NCBI RefSeq assembly: GCF_037975245.1
Contig: NC_092576.1
Location: 3,417,001 to 3,481,000 of the forward strand
Direction of reading: 5' to 3'
DNA: 64,000 nt
Origin: Apostichopus japonicus
Taxonomy: Eukaryota > Echinodermata > Holothuroidea > Aspidochirotida > Stichopodidae
The notes under the pieces are model-generated. The model worked only from the letters and a program-made list of their open reading frames with translations. It made no database searches and was not told the DNA's origin. Position 1 is the stretch's first letter. Every line of letters starts with the position of its first letter. The position numbers were made by a program, and so were the translations under genes. Positions 11,272-23,613 of the stretch are shown one piece after another.

Positions 11272-14200
11272 GTAAGGAGGCGTATATGACTCACCAAATT
11301 ACTAATTTGTAGACTTTTAGTTGCAATTACATGGCCAAAGACTAATAACAGCAATCCCTGGCTTACTTATACTTTATATTAATAGCAGGACAATTTACTA
11401 AATATATTTCATTTGGTCATGCTGTACATGTGCATGTAAATATAAGTTTGAGATCATCAGGATAACATTAACACAAAATGTATGTATCACTTTCAATGTT
11501 AATGTATGTTACTGAAATACTACATACACGTAACCCAAGTACACATTTCCAACTTCTTTGCACTCTTGCAGGCCTATAAAGGAAGTGTGTCAAGAATGAT
11601 AAATTGCGACTATTATTGAGAATTATTGAGAACTTGTGTGTTACACTCCCAACTGAAGTATGCAGCAGGCTCCATGAATGCACGCATCAAGCTCATAGAT
11701 TAGTTGTACTTTACACTCTGCAGTAGCCCTTAGACACAACTGGAAGAAAAACTAGTGCACTTTCCACAATTCTCTTGTGATACGGGCAGTTTGTTTGCAA
11801 TTTTCTTATAAATTGTTAGGACTATTCGCTTAATTTGGGCACACTTCCTTATATCACACACATGTAGAAAAAGCATGCTGCATGGGTCTGGAGTGCTCAT
11901 GGATACATTGTGCGCAGTATGAAATGTGTTCAAAACGTTTCATAAAGATCAAATTTTCTCCTTCTGGGGCACACTTCTTTAGCTTACACATATGCAGATA
12001 AAGTGTGTGGTACACTTCTGGAGTGAGCACATATAGAATTCGTCCAGTTTGCAATTTGTTTAAAATGTCGGAAAATGTGCACATCCCCATCTTCCACAAG
12101 GCAAGCAGCATTTGCAAACTGAGAACAGTAAGTTTGTGTAATATGCACTCCCCCATATTGTGGGAAATTAACAATCGGGGGATATTACCTAAAGTGATTT
12201 CTCTCTTCTAAATGTATCAAATAGAATGAATCAGTTAATTTGATCATATAACGACTATGCGGACATGCATGTCGAATGTCCTGCAACGATAGGAACATGT
12301 CAAATGTATTTGGTTTTTTGCCATAGTGAAATTTTATAATATTCATTCATCGGTTATTCCAGGTATGTACATATATTTGAACTTGCTTGACATTGGGATA
12401 TGCAGCCTGTGATCCATTTTTCTAATAGGGAATCATCTCTGCATCTGAGGGTCAGAATCAAGTATAGCTAATAAAAATGGTATCCATGAATACAGTTTAT
12501 CAACTGGCCATCTTTTAACTGCATTTATAGTTGTATAAATCTTCCCTTTGCAAATGCGGTGTGTATGTCTGATAGAGATGATTGAGCATTTAGGGTGGAT
12601 GGAATGAGAAAAAGAACTTGAAGAGAGCCAAAGAAAGAAAGGAAACACAGCAGGGGGGGGGGGGTGGACTTAAGGGAGGAAAGGGAAGAGTGGAGGGCAT
12701 GTATTACATGAAATACGGCCTGTATAAAAGTATGTCGGTGTATACTGTGTGAATAGGAAGGGGAGGGGTAAAAGAGTTTCAGTTTAAAACTATGTAGCTA
12801 GTAATGAAGGTAAGGGTAAAGGAAGCATGTGAGTGGGAAGAGAAATGCATGGTCAATTTAGGTTCCATAATTCTCAGTTTAATTCTTACAAATTGTATGG
12901 CATCGTCAGTGAATTAACTTTTGTCAGAGGAGACAAAAGATCAAATAACATACATGTACATATCAATCTAGTTAATTGGAAAATATTTGATCAATATATA
13001 CAATTAGTATTAGGGATAGATATTTAATTGATACAGCTGAACCCACCCAATCCCCCCCCCCCCCTCCCCTTTTCACACACACCAAACATATATATATGTT
13101 AGTACAAATTGCACACTGTGCTAGTCAATCTGCAGGTTCACATAAAACTCATAAGTCCTTTCTACGTGCTTACATAGTTGCAGTTTTTGTGCTCACTTTA
13201 CACTTTGTGTGCTCAAAGAGACACTAAAAGAGTAGCTGCACCAAGACTAGAAAATGTGCACAAGACAGGTTAACACTTGAAAACTTACACACAAGTTGCG
13301 GTCAGTACTTAACCAGTATATTACATCCGCGTTGAAAGGGCAAACCATCTGCGTGCCTGCACTTTAACTTATACCTGGGATGAAAAACATTTTACTTTGA
13401 AGGAGGTAAATAAAAGTAGTTTGAACTTATCAAAGCGATTGATACAATAGGTGCAATAATTTATTGTTTAAGCCCTACCCATCTTAACATTTACCAGGAT
13501 GTTTTAACTTTTTGTGTAATACAGTCTGACAATATTCTGGAATATAACTGACATTGTGGTCAATGTAATGTAAGCATATATGTGTTTCATCATAGTGTAG
13601 GCTACAAACCAGTAATGCACAGACATTAGTAGCTATTGTGGAACTACTCACAAGCTGTCACAATCATGTAAAATTGTGTGGACTAAGATAACATATATTG
13701 AAAATATTACCTCAAACTTTAGCCTGCCAATAATACACACGTGCTAATTTTTAGTGAACAGTTCAAAGGTTGAATAAATTTTAAGATATAAAAAAAGAAA
13801 CAGGTACATTAAAATTTTGTAAAATAAAATTTTCTGTGCAAAATGAAATAGTCTATAACTAAGTAATCAAATTGGTAAAACAAGATTGAAGTGAATCTAG
13901 TTACAATAATTTAACATACTTACTACCAAAAATATCCTAACAACCTTCACACATGTATTTTTATTAAGTGGACGTGTCACTCTGTGAGCGAATTGTTTCA
14001 AATAAATAGTATAACATTGCTTTAGCTTAATTAATATTGTGTAACAAAGTTTCTTTATTATATGCAATATACCAACTTCATACAATTCTTTCCTCTAAAT
14101 GTTGACAATTAAAGAGAAAATTCTGCCACTGATTGAATGTAATAGACAATATAACCTCTACTTCCATGTCATGGGAGACATTTGAAGAAAATAATGAAAG

Positions 14201-14521
14201 GAAGACAGAATGAGTGTAACTTATCATTATCTGAAGACAGATATACAATATGCATTATTTTTATTCAGAAAATATTTCTTATATTTGAAAGTTGTTGCTT
14301 TCCTTGAAATTTGTGTTTGGAAGAAAGTTTGGTTTGTATTGTCTACAGCTTTTTCAATAGTGTCAAACAACAAGAGCGCAAAAATAAAAAATAAAAAGAT
14401 TACAAATTTAATTCGAAAATTCAACTTCTCCACCTTGGCAGCAATTTCTTTCATTTATTTCACTTTTTAATTTGATATAAAATGCCTTATAGTTTTCTTG
14501 TTTTGTTTTTCTGTTACACAG
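11272..14521. other. Putative intron
   Basis: AT-rich non-coding sequence between two candidate exons. It holds a G-run at 12652-12664, a C-run near 13053-13067, and a weak, diverged duplication between about 11750 and 12100. No gene is seen. Confidence 0.45.
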
Positions 14522-14547
14522 GTCGGAGCATTCAGGAAACACTATAG
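14522..14547 (+). CDS. Candidate 26-nt micro-exon
   Basis: The acceptor TTACACAG and donor TATAG|GTAAGA bound 26 nt reading VGAFRKHY plus two bases of the next codon. It follows in frame from the exon at 11224 and its phase matches the exon at 15084. The small size makes the call depend on the flanking exons. Confidence 0.5.
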
Positions 14548-15083
14548 GTAAGACATTAATTCACTAATAATCTTTAAATTTATTCAGGGATACCAATGTT
14601 CAGTATCACATACTTATGGGTACTTTGAATTGTGTCTGCAATACAAACACTGTTACATATTCAATGATGTGTATCCAACCAATATTATACAAGTACAGAT
14701 GAGGGTGTGATGCTTTGTTGACAGTTATCAGCATAAAGTAGAAAACCAATATATTCAACCTAAGCAGACATGTGAAGAGAGTATATGTTTCATGCATTAC
14801 ATTAACGTAGATATGTAGCTGCCATGATGGGAATTTGCCATCATACATGTCTCATTAGGACTGCTCTCTATATGACAGCATCATTATAAAAAAAATCACT
14901 GCGAACCAGAATGTTGTTTTATAGAGACATTGAATACCATTAATGGTAACTGCAGGCTCCCAACGTGCAGAAGAACATTGCTATGATGGATAGTTTATTG
15001 ATTTGGCATATTGTCGTCCAGTATTTTGCACATATGAGATGACCGTGTTTTGTTACCACGTTCATTCATTGTTTTCTCTACAG

Positions 15084-15129
15084 AAAAAAACCATGGCAGC
15101 AGGAGAGAAGAAGGTCAGAGTTGACATGA
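15084..15129 (+). CDS. Candidate terminal exon of the unrecognised gene
   Basis: After the acceptor TTTTCTCTACAG, two bases from the previous exon plus the first A give Arg. The frame then reads KKPWQQERRRSELT and stops at TGA (15127-15129). The basic, Trp-containing tail follows naturally from the preceding HYR. I infer a C-terminus of a small protein and cannot name it. Confidence 0.5.
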
Positions 15130-15274
15130 ATAGCTGTAGGATGATTCTCATTTCAATCTACAATGAAACAAGGTTCTGAGCTATTATGTTGCTGATTCAA
15201 CACTTCTACTTCCTCAGAAAGTGACCCTGGAGTCTATCAGAATTTCAACTTCTTGAACACCTTGTTGTTTATAC

Positions 15275-16390
15275 GGAAGCAGGACACTTCGCCCAACAAC
15301 CATTTCGCCCAACTGCCATTTCGCCCAACCTTACCATTTCGCCCAACCAGCCTGGTCATTTCGCCCAACCAGCCTGGTCATTTCGCCCAACCGGCCTGGT
15401 CATTTCGCCCAACCAGCCTGGTCATTTCGCCCAACCAGTCTGGTCATTTCGCCCAACCTTGATTAAATATGATATTTCAAAAGGAAACGTTCGGGAATAT
15501 ACGAACCGAATATTAAGGAAACTTGAGGATTGATCAGTGTGTTAGGGGTTAGGTTTGATAGTAAACGTTCGAATATTAAGGAATATTAAGGAAACTTGAA
15601 GTCCTTTACTTTGTATAACTTTAGTAAGGAAACGTTCGGGAATTTTTAACGTTACAGGATACGAACCGAATATTAAGGAATCTTGAGGATGGATCAGTGT
15701 TTTAGGGGTTAGGTTTGATAGGTTTGATATAGTAAACGTTCGGGAATTGTTAACGTTACGGGATACGAACCGAGTATTAAGGAAACTTGAAGTCGTGGTT
15801 AAATTGATTACATATGTGATTACATATGTGGTTACATTGATAAAGTGGTTACATTGATTAAATATAGTAATTCAATATTACGGACGGGTTTTATATATAT
15901 TTTTTTTCAATTTAATAAGGAAACGTTCGGGAACTGTTAGTCAGTAGGATGGATCAGTGTTTTAGGGGTTAGGTTGATAGGTTTTTATGAAGACCAATTC
16001 CCCTGTGTTTGTATAATAATATAACTTCCATTGTATGCGTAAACGCCTAAAGTAGTGTAATCCTCCCATTATACCCGAAATAACTGCTCAGACTCCGATT
16101 GATATCGAGCAGACCTCACTTTTTTATTTACCTATTACGAAGTAACCTAACCCAAAATAAATCAAATTGAACTAGTGGAATAGAAAAAGTAATATTATTC
16201 TGACTGAATATTAGAAAAAAATAAGGTTGGGCAAAATGACTATGATGGTTGGGCGAAATGACCATGCTGGTTGGGCGAAATGACTATGATGGTTGGGCGA
16301 AATGACCATGCTGGTTGGGCGAAATGACCAGACTGGTTGGGCGAAATGGCAGTTGGGCGAAATGGTTGTTGGGCGAAGTGACTAGAAAGC
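15275..16390. mobile_element. Foldback-type element with minisatellite inverted repeats
   Basis: Both ends consist of repeated TTTCGCCCAACC-type units in opposite orientation: left about 15285-15460, right about 16228-16380. The outer parts match exactly as inverted repeats for some 45 bp. The exact 8-mer GTTTATAC occurs at 15267-15274 and 16391-16398, each 10 bp outside the matching arms, which I read as the target duplication. The centre (15480-15985) has three to four diverged copies of a block containing AAGGAAACGTTCGGGAA and TTAGGGGTTAGGTTTGATA. It resembles the sea-urchin TU foldback family in architecture, not demonstrably in sequence. Confidence 0.8.
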
Positions 16391-16398
16391 GTTTATAC

Positions 16399-18038
16399 AG
16401 CAACTCAAGAATGTCATGTAATCAAGTTTTCTCATTGTTAATTTTCTTTGTCAGATATTGTTATGAATCTCAGAGTAAAACCCTCAGTTAAGTTGCAGCT
16501 GAAACATTGTTCCATTTACTTTAATGAACCTTATATCTGAGCTAACTGTTTGTGGAATTCCCCTTTGGTTATTGTTTATATCATAAATATCTTTTTATTA
16601 ATTATGACAGTATTTCTATAAAATTATTTGATTTTACAATTATCAGTTTACGGAGAACGTTGAAAAGATAAGAAATATTGCCAATATCAATCTTGTTAAC
16701 TAAACAATAATTTGTGGATGGCTAGTGGAGTTGTTCTTAAAAGTAGTCAAATCAAGTTTCTCCCAAACGTCTTCAATTCCCAGACATAGGTAATAAAATG
16801 CTACAGCTTCACCCACGGATCCACACCTAGACTGTAAGTTAATTCCTCCCGGTAATGTATTTCTGTACCTTAAAGGTGCTTCAATAACACCCCCGGAAGT
16901 GGATCAATATAGGTAGTCTGTGATGTCATAGTGGCAGATGCCCCTCAAAAATAATTGTTTGTTCTCGCATTCTTAAAATACACCTGTGTTAAATATTTTC
17001 TTAGTTTTCAAACTTCTCATCATTTGTAACTTAGTCAACATGCCACCTACATAAACTGTTATTTTTCTCATTGGGTATATGAATTTTACACTATAATTAC
17101 GATTTAAAAAAAAAATTGTGGGCCAAATTTCATTATGAAATCATTTAAGTGTGCAGTACCAGATGCATAAAGTTTCACCACTTATCCACAACACAAACTG
17201 TATAAGGATGCTTTGAACTAAAGATACAGGAGATGTCCAGTAATTCTATCACACAGTGAACTCAGCTACCAGAAAATGAATATGCGTTTATGTCAATGTC
17301 ATTTTATGTGAATCGTCTCGAACAGAGCCCATGTACTTGTTCCTGTCTTCATGTTTGCTTTTAGAGAATTATTGAGAATGCATTATCAAATGAAAACATT
17401 ATGTACAGGTAATTTTAAATTATTTTTAGCTTCAGAAAAATGAACATCATATTAACTTTATATGAGTTCATTATCTATTAATTATCTTTTGCTTCCAATA
17501 AGATATGATATCATTTAACTTTTACCTATTTCCAACATTGATATACCTAAGTATAAAATGGGATTCCCTGTTGTTATATTAGCTTGTTAAATTAAGTCTT
17601 CTCTTTTGCTGTTAAATTAACACCATGACTAATTAATAAGTTTCAACAATCAGGCTCTTCTCTAGGTTTCTCTTGTCTTTTCTATGGAAGACAGATGCTC
17701 ATAATTCCTGATTGAATTATATGTAAATAATGTAAATTAATAATAATACGTGACTATATCATCATCTTATCTTAAGCTGTATATAATTTTTCCGTAAGAA
17801 TAACTACGCTTGCTCTCCTGTCAATAACAACTGGACTCGGTGTTCATACATGCATACTGCAAAATTATTCAACTTAGACCTAGCTTTGTTAAAGTACTAG
17901 TATTTGTTTAGAGATTAACGCTTTCGTTAACGTTTCAAATACCAGCTGTTAAAATAACCTCAACGAACTGACGTCACGGTCTTGCGATAGTTTTGATCTG
18001 TGTTAATGTTGCAATTCACTCTGTGTGATTTTGTAGAT

Positions 18039-18088
<50 letters not shown>

Positions 18089-18590
18089 GCGGGAACGTCA
18101 CATTTGTTAATTGCACTCTTATTGTACTCTTTGGTTGATTTCTTCTAATGTACTATTTCAATGCAATCAAACATTACAATAACTAATGGAAAGAAAAACA
18201 AAAGAGAGGTATCTTGTCTTTTATTTGCTTCTTATATATTGTTCTTGAATTCTGCTCGTGCATTTTCCCGTAGACTTATTTCGATTATTTCATTAATTAA
18301 TTTAATGACTAACGTGGCACTCATTAAATTTTTCCATGCAATAGAGCCAATAACACACATACAGATAAAATGACCTTCACTAATTCAATGTGTAAAGCAA
18401 GGGAACTGCAGCCCAACATAATGTTCACGATCAATCCATTCTGTCTCAAAGCTCAGCAAGGAACGGAGCCGTATTCCGGAAGAAACCCGTCATCTTCTGA
18501 ACACTCATATTAACGGAACATCTTTTACTCACACCGTTTGATGACACGGTACAGACATCGCCATTGGCACGATTCAGTTGACAGCAGTAA
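16399..18590. other. Unannotated sequence
   Basis: AT-rich with no exon I can support. It contains a (TA)n run at about 18041-18086. Confidence 0.45.
18041..18086. repeat. (TA)n microsatellite
   Basis: An uninterrupted TA dinucleotide run of about 45 bp. Confidence 0.95.
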
Positions 18591-18594
18591 TCAG

Positions 18595-19050
18595 CTAAAA
18601 CTTGGCAAAAGTTTGTCGCGGACTGCAGGATGTCACATCCCAGTCAAATGTAACTGCAGGGTATTTGGTCATAGTCTGATGTACATCATATACACAACAT
18701 TGAAGTCATCCTCCACCAGAGCGTCATTTTGACAGCCAGCGTCGTGTTGCATTACCAAAAACATTACGTCGTCACCTTTACGAAATGTCACAGTGCCGTC
18801 ACTATGTTCCTCGATGGAATCGATACGTTGGACTGCGTTTCGGTTCGTGTCAAAAGGAACCATGACAGCCTTGTCGTCATCGGAAAATATTGCAAGGGAC
18901 AACATCCTGTGACGATTATCAGAGACAAACGGCATCGTGATGCCCATGTAACGACTCTCAGTAGAGACACTATCTCTGAGTTTGTTATCCATTTCGGCCT
19001 CCAGTGTGCGATCATTAATACATTGGTAGGTAACTGTAACTTTGAGACTG
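18595..19050 (-). pseudogene. Orphan coding fragment, unrecognised, probably frameshifted
   Basis: The minus strand is open from the edge of a transposon (target duplication at 19051-19058) to a stop at 18669. Codon use looks protein-like: few repeats, CpG-rich, and acidic with motifs such as FSDDDKAVMVPFD and FRKGDDVMFLVMQHD. Just before that stop, a TATATG run appears to contain one extra TA. In the other frame the sequence continues for about 30 protein-like codons to a TAG at 18595-18597. It could be the last exon of a gene, an old gene copy, or a mobile-element fragment. The 19059-21741 transposon sits immediately upstream on this strand. Confidence 0.4.
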
Positions 19051-19235
19051 GTCATACTCATGGGCGTCAATCCTGGGGGGACGGGGGACACGCCCCCCCC
19101 CACATTTTGATGGGTGTGGGACACACTATCAAATGTCCCTCCCCCCCCCCCACACACACATTTGGAAAAAGAGTAGTGTCGTGGCTCTGTTTGGTCAGAG
19201 CTTACACATCTCAGGATTCATATAATCGAATATCA

Positions 19236-19646
19236 ATCAATGTTGTTGAATGGAGAATTCCACCCAGATCTCGTGAGTTCTCCGGCAATCTTAAGCTTAG
19301 TCTGCCTTTCTTTCGAGGCCAGTTCCAGTCGTTGTCGGTTGAAGGGTATAGACAAATATTCAAGTTGATGAATCCAGCGGTACGGGCTATGCTTGGTGAA
19401 GTCGAAGCTCTCTTGCGGTTGCTCCTCGTCTCCCCCGCCAGTTCAACGGAAGCCCAGAAATCTATTAGTGCTTTGAGGCGTTTGAAGACATGGCTACGGA
19501 GCACCATAACTCAACAGAGGCTGAACCATGTGATGGTGTGCCATACTCACCGCGAGCGTCTAGCCCAGTTGAAGCCTGAGGAGTTGGCAGAGAAGTTCGT
19601 TGGTTCCTCGGATTACAGACGCCGCATCTTCGGGCGATTCCAGTAG
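19236..19646 (+). pseudogene. hAT transposase C-terminal dimerisation region, relic
   Basis: The open stretch ends in a region of hAT_C (dimerisation) type: a hydrophobic LLRLLLVSPASSTEAQ segment, then ISALRRLKTWLRSTITQQRL and NHVMVCHTHRERL, ending in a stop. This is the pattern of TTF/ZMYM1-like hAT transposases (S-x-LRRxKTxLRS...QxRLNxxMxxHxHxE). The catalytic core and N-terminal zinc finger are absent, so no transposition activity is possible. Similarity was judged by eye. Confidence 0.75.
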
Positions 19647-19868
19647 AAAACTAGTGCGCTCCGTCATTATCATAAGAGACAGCGCTTCATAGCTATAAAG
19701 CCAAAGCCTGTACATATTTGTTGTTTAGTTGTAGATGGTGTTTCAAAGACGGTGCCCGTTCCCTAATATTGGGGAAATGAAATAGGGAGAATATTCCGCA
19801 GGGCATCTCATGTTACCTTGTCGTTGGGTGATACCGGAGTTTACCACAGGGAGAACAATGGGTACACG

Positions 19869-20766
19869 CAGGGACGTCGCTAGAGGGGGTGTGGGGGGTG
19901 TGTCTCACCCCCAAACTTGGTAAACCTGACGAAAGTTGGAAAAATTTCCGACTGTCGCATTCAAAAAGTTTATTCCTGTGATTTTGCATGACCTAAAAAT
20001 TGAAAAAATATCGGTCAAAATTGACCTTTAATCAGTCATATTTAACACGTTTTCCTTGGCACTTTGAGAAATTGTATCTCGCGATTCTTATACTCCACCG
20101 TACAAAACATCGTATGATTTTGAATACTCCAAAAACACAATGCCTAATAGAACTACCGTCATAGGTGTAGGAGCCCAATTTGATGGGGGGGGGGGGGGTG
20201 GGCTGTATGGACTTGCCGCAAAACATAACCAAAATTTTTCGCGCGCTCCGCGCGCGTTCGACAAATTGCTGTGCATATATATCATATAGGCATGCATCGA
20301 TTTTTAAATAGCATATCAATAAACATACAATCATTTTCCGTGTTATTACCCTTCCATATTTCTTAGAATTATTGGGGAAGTCGTTACAATATTAACGGTA
20401 ATAGTAATATAAGATTAACCACTAAAAAACACATTGCAAATTATTTTTTTGCAGTAGGTGCCCGAAAAGTTATCAGCATAATGCCCGAATTTTCACCAAA
20501 ATATTTGGTTGGGGTGGGGGGGGGGGTTAATAAGTTTGTGAAATGAGTGCCAGTGGGTACAAATGTATCGAAAAAAGTTCGGAACCAAAATGCAGTCACG
20601 AAAGATTGGGTGTCTGACTGACACTGACCGTATCGTTGACGAGTAGCGCGAGGGTGGGGGGGGGGGGGGTACAAGGCAGCAGTCGGAATTTTCTGGCTTC
20701 AAAACCCATCCAGTTGGATTTTCAGCCACTACACCCCCCAATCAGCAGGCCTTAGCTACGTCCCTG
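19869..20766. mobile_element. hAT-type MITE nested in the 19059-21741 element
   Basis: The terminal inverted repeats are CAGGGACGTCGCTA on the left and CAGGGACGTAGCTA on the right. The flanking 8-mers GGTACACG (19861-19868) and GGTAAAAG (20767-20774) match at six of eight positions, as in an aged duplication. The interior contains G-runs and a CGCGCGCTCCGCGCGCG palindrome and has no coding capacity. It is 898 bp long. Confidence 0.82.
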
Positions 20767-21749
20767 GGTAAAAGGTGGTTACATAGTACGCCCCGACCAG
20801 AATTCACCCGATTACCAGATGCAGATCCACCTAGCAACCGAGGTAACTTGCGTGAGGACTCCAACGAACAACCACTGATTTATTTGGATGCCTTCATCAC
20901 TTTAGCCACCACTCACATGGGACCTATTCTAAGTCTGACAATACATGCGCATGTGTGAGGTCCTTAAAAATATAATTAAAGTGGTTTGTCTTGCCATCCT
21001 TGTTTCAAATTTCATAGAAATGTATTCTCGTAGACCTAGCAAAACATTTAAACTGACACAGTCCCATTGGAAGTGTGTCACGGGTGGCATTAAAAGTCAT
21101 TTATGGTTTAATATGCTGGCGTATGACGACTTTTGGCCAGGACGACAAGTCGAGAAACTCACATGCAGTCGCGGCGGGTAGCTTCCTTCGCCTATTATGT
21201 CCAGGGACATTGTGGGACATCGTTCCTATAGGCTTATATCAGTGAGGCCCTGGTGTCATTTCTTGACCGACTTGGTGCAAAAATTAAATGTGCCCATTTC
21301 GAAGTAAATTTATTCACAGATTGTTAGATGTCACGGGTTCGAACAAATGAGGGGTATTCTATCCTGAAACATAGGGCAAAATGGGGCTGGGGCTCCTGTT
21401 CGCCGCATCATTTGGCAACTTGCACTTAGTTGTAATGTTCATGTCAATTAGAATCACTATTAAATAAAAGAAATAATCCACCAAAAACTAAGGTCGCATG
21501 AACTTTATTGCAGATTTCCTGAGTGACGAATTTGTAATTTTCTCCAGAAATCACGCAACTAGATGGCTGCTTTCCAGCCTGGCAAGTGCCATCTCCAGCG
21601 ATCTGGCAAGTATTGAAATCTGAAATTTTCTTGGTACGCTGCGCGCCAACTGATGGTGGCGCTCCGCTTAGATAGTACTTACCGCCGGAATACTCGAATC
21701 GATCACGTCCCCCCACGTTTCATATCGGATCGACGCCCCTGGTCATACT

Positions 21750-22416
21750 TAATATTTTGCCTTGACCGTTTTGTCCCGACCCCACCATGCCCCTTGTCTG
21801 GCTATGCATACGCTACTATTATTAATTATTATATTAATATCGGCCTTTAGGCTACAGGGGATCGAATAGTAAATTAAGTTGACTAAGTGACTGGCTGACA
21901 AACTCATTTGTAACCCATTTGGAACATTTTTTAGTCCATACTGTGCTTTCATGATTCATTGCATTCACATCAGTATGAAGAGTATGAATATCCTGTTTCT
22001 ACCAGAAAAGGAAAGGAACTATGTTTACTGTCATTAAAAGTGCTTTGAAGCATTATATGGGAGGATAGTATATCGATTGGTATTATCATAATTATTGACC
22101 TTTTGCCAACTGGCTGGAATTGCCTAGCCGCAAAGCATGGTCATACTCTTTACTTTTACATGGTCCAATTAAATCGGTTGTCCATATTAAAATAGAATCA
22201 ACTTTAGGCCCCTACCTTTTACGGAGGGCTGTCGGGGGAGCTCCCGTGTAGGATATATCTTCCTCATAAACGAAATAAAGATCGTCGGGTAAGACTGACA
22301 CCCCTCCATATCGAGAATCCGATTCCATTTTCAGCTCGTTTTGGCCATTGGGTTGCACACGTTAGTTTGATACCAGTAGCATTTTTCTGTAACCGATTTT
22401 ACAAGCCTTAAGTCAT
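21750..22416. other. Unannotated spacer
   Basis: AT-rich single-copy-looking sequence between two transposon clusters. No gene is seen. Confidence 0.4.
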
Positions 22417-22424
22417 GCATATAT

Positions 22425-23511
22425 CAGTGGCGGCGGAACCGGGGGGGGGGGGGGCTTTGGGGGGCTCAGCCCCCCAATGAAAAAGTTGAGGGGCAAATGC
22501 ATGATAAGCCCCCCCAATATTTACCAAGGCTCCGAAACGTGCATCTGCCCATTTTTCAATACATACTTGTCGATCTGTCCGATGCCCACGTATACTATAT
22601 AAGTGTAATAATTTTAGTAATTGCTGGGGGACCCTCGGCCCGTCCCCTGGCTATATACCACATTGTCACCCCAACCGCGTCTTCACGCCCCGTGAAAAGT
22701 GGAAGCAGTGAGTGTGAGTACCAGTAAGCGTAACACAACTTCGTCTTAGGCCAATGACTTGCCTCATTTCAGCCAGTTCTCCAACATCCCCTTACTTAGT
22801 GGCGGAGCGTCCATATATACAGTCAGTCGACAGACTCAAATTGACTGCTGGCGCCCTTTTCAGCTTTTCAATATACTTTTTACTTATTCGCTATTATTGA
22901 CTATTTTATTGCGCTCTCATATAGGCTACCTATTGACATTTGTCATATTCTGTTGGTGTAATTTTCCGACAAAATGGCGACGACACCTATTTATTCTCCG
23001 TTTATCTGCAAATTAGCAAGGCCCGGAAAGGGTCATTTCCTGCAATCTATAGGGAGTATCTTTACTCAAAATTTTTCTGTACGCTCCGCGCCAATCTGTG
23101 GTGGCGCTCCGCTTAGATAGTGTCGAAAGCGCCCCTACAGACCATTCTTGCCCCCCCCCCGACCAATACCCCTAGCTCCGCCACTGCCCTTACTACACTC
23201 AAAAACGTCTTTGCGAGTACACTACGAGTATAATAGCTACTCTCTTAAAACACCATCGAATATACAAATTACAATGTTTTTACAGACTTTTACGTGCAAT
23301 CTGAGAAATTGCAGACTTGAGACCCATATTTTAGGGCTAGGTATTCGCAGCATAAAACACACGGGAAGTGCCGTTTCCGGCCATCTGGGGGTTTGAAATA
23401 ACCCAAAATTTTCTTGTACGCTCCGCGCCAACCGATGGTGGCGCTCCGCTTAGATAGTCTCCACACATTAGCCCCCCCCCCCCCAATAATTTTTCCGTTC
23501 CGCCGCGCCTG
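22425..23511. mobile_element. hAT-type MITE with a nested insertion
   Basis: The left end CAGTGGCGGCGGAACC and the right end (reverse complement CAGGCGCGGCGGAACG) are flanked by the exact 8-bp duplication GCATATAT (22417-22424 and 23512-23519). The total is 1087 bp, of which 390 bp plus one 8-bp duplication are a second element. G/C-runs follow each end. A block containing TGGTGGCGCTCCGCTTAGATAG near the right end also occurs at about 21652 and 23098, so the elements in this cluster share modules. Confidence 0.9.
22797..23186. mobile_element. hAT-type MITE nested in the 22425-23511 element
   Basis: The ends are TAGTGGCGGAGC and, on the opposite strand, CAGTGGCGGAGC. The exact 8-bp duplication CCCTTACT lies at 22789-22796 and 23187-23194. 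Length 390 bp, no coding capacity. It shows the order of insertion: outer element first, this one later. Confidence 0.92.
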
Positions 23512-23613
23512 GCATATATTATATGTATGTGTGTGGATGCATGTGTATTTGTATGGTGTATGTATGTGTGTATGTTTGTATGTATAATTTCTGCACCCCC
23601 CTACCTGTGACTA

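Larger units (their letters stand above)
19059..21741. mobile_element. hAT-type element with nested insertion
   Basis: The left end CATGGGCGTCAATCC and the right end (reverse complement CAGGGGCGTCGATCC) are inverted repeats. They are flanked by the exact 8-bp duplication GTCATACT (19051-19058 and 21742-21749). The element is 2683 bp long and carries a C-terminal hAT transposase relic at 19236-19646 and a complete second element at 19869-20766. The relic reads rightward but lies next to the left end, so the element is rearranged or chimeric and cannot be autonomous. Confidence 0.88.

Noticed and set aside
18729-19235. N-terminal part of the plus-strand frame that ends in the hAT relic
   Set aside because: It crosses the transposon boundary at 19059 and has a G/C-run junction, so only the part after about 19236 is credible as transposase.
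22425-23511. Pairing of the solo end at 23629 with the left end at 19059 as one large element
   Set aside because: The duplication after 23629 (GGTGTGGG) does not match that at 19051 (GTCATACT), whereas 21742 matches exactly.
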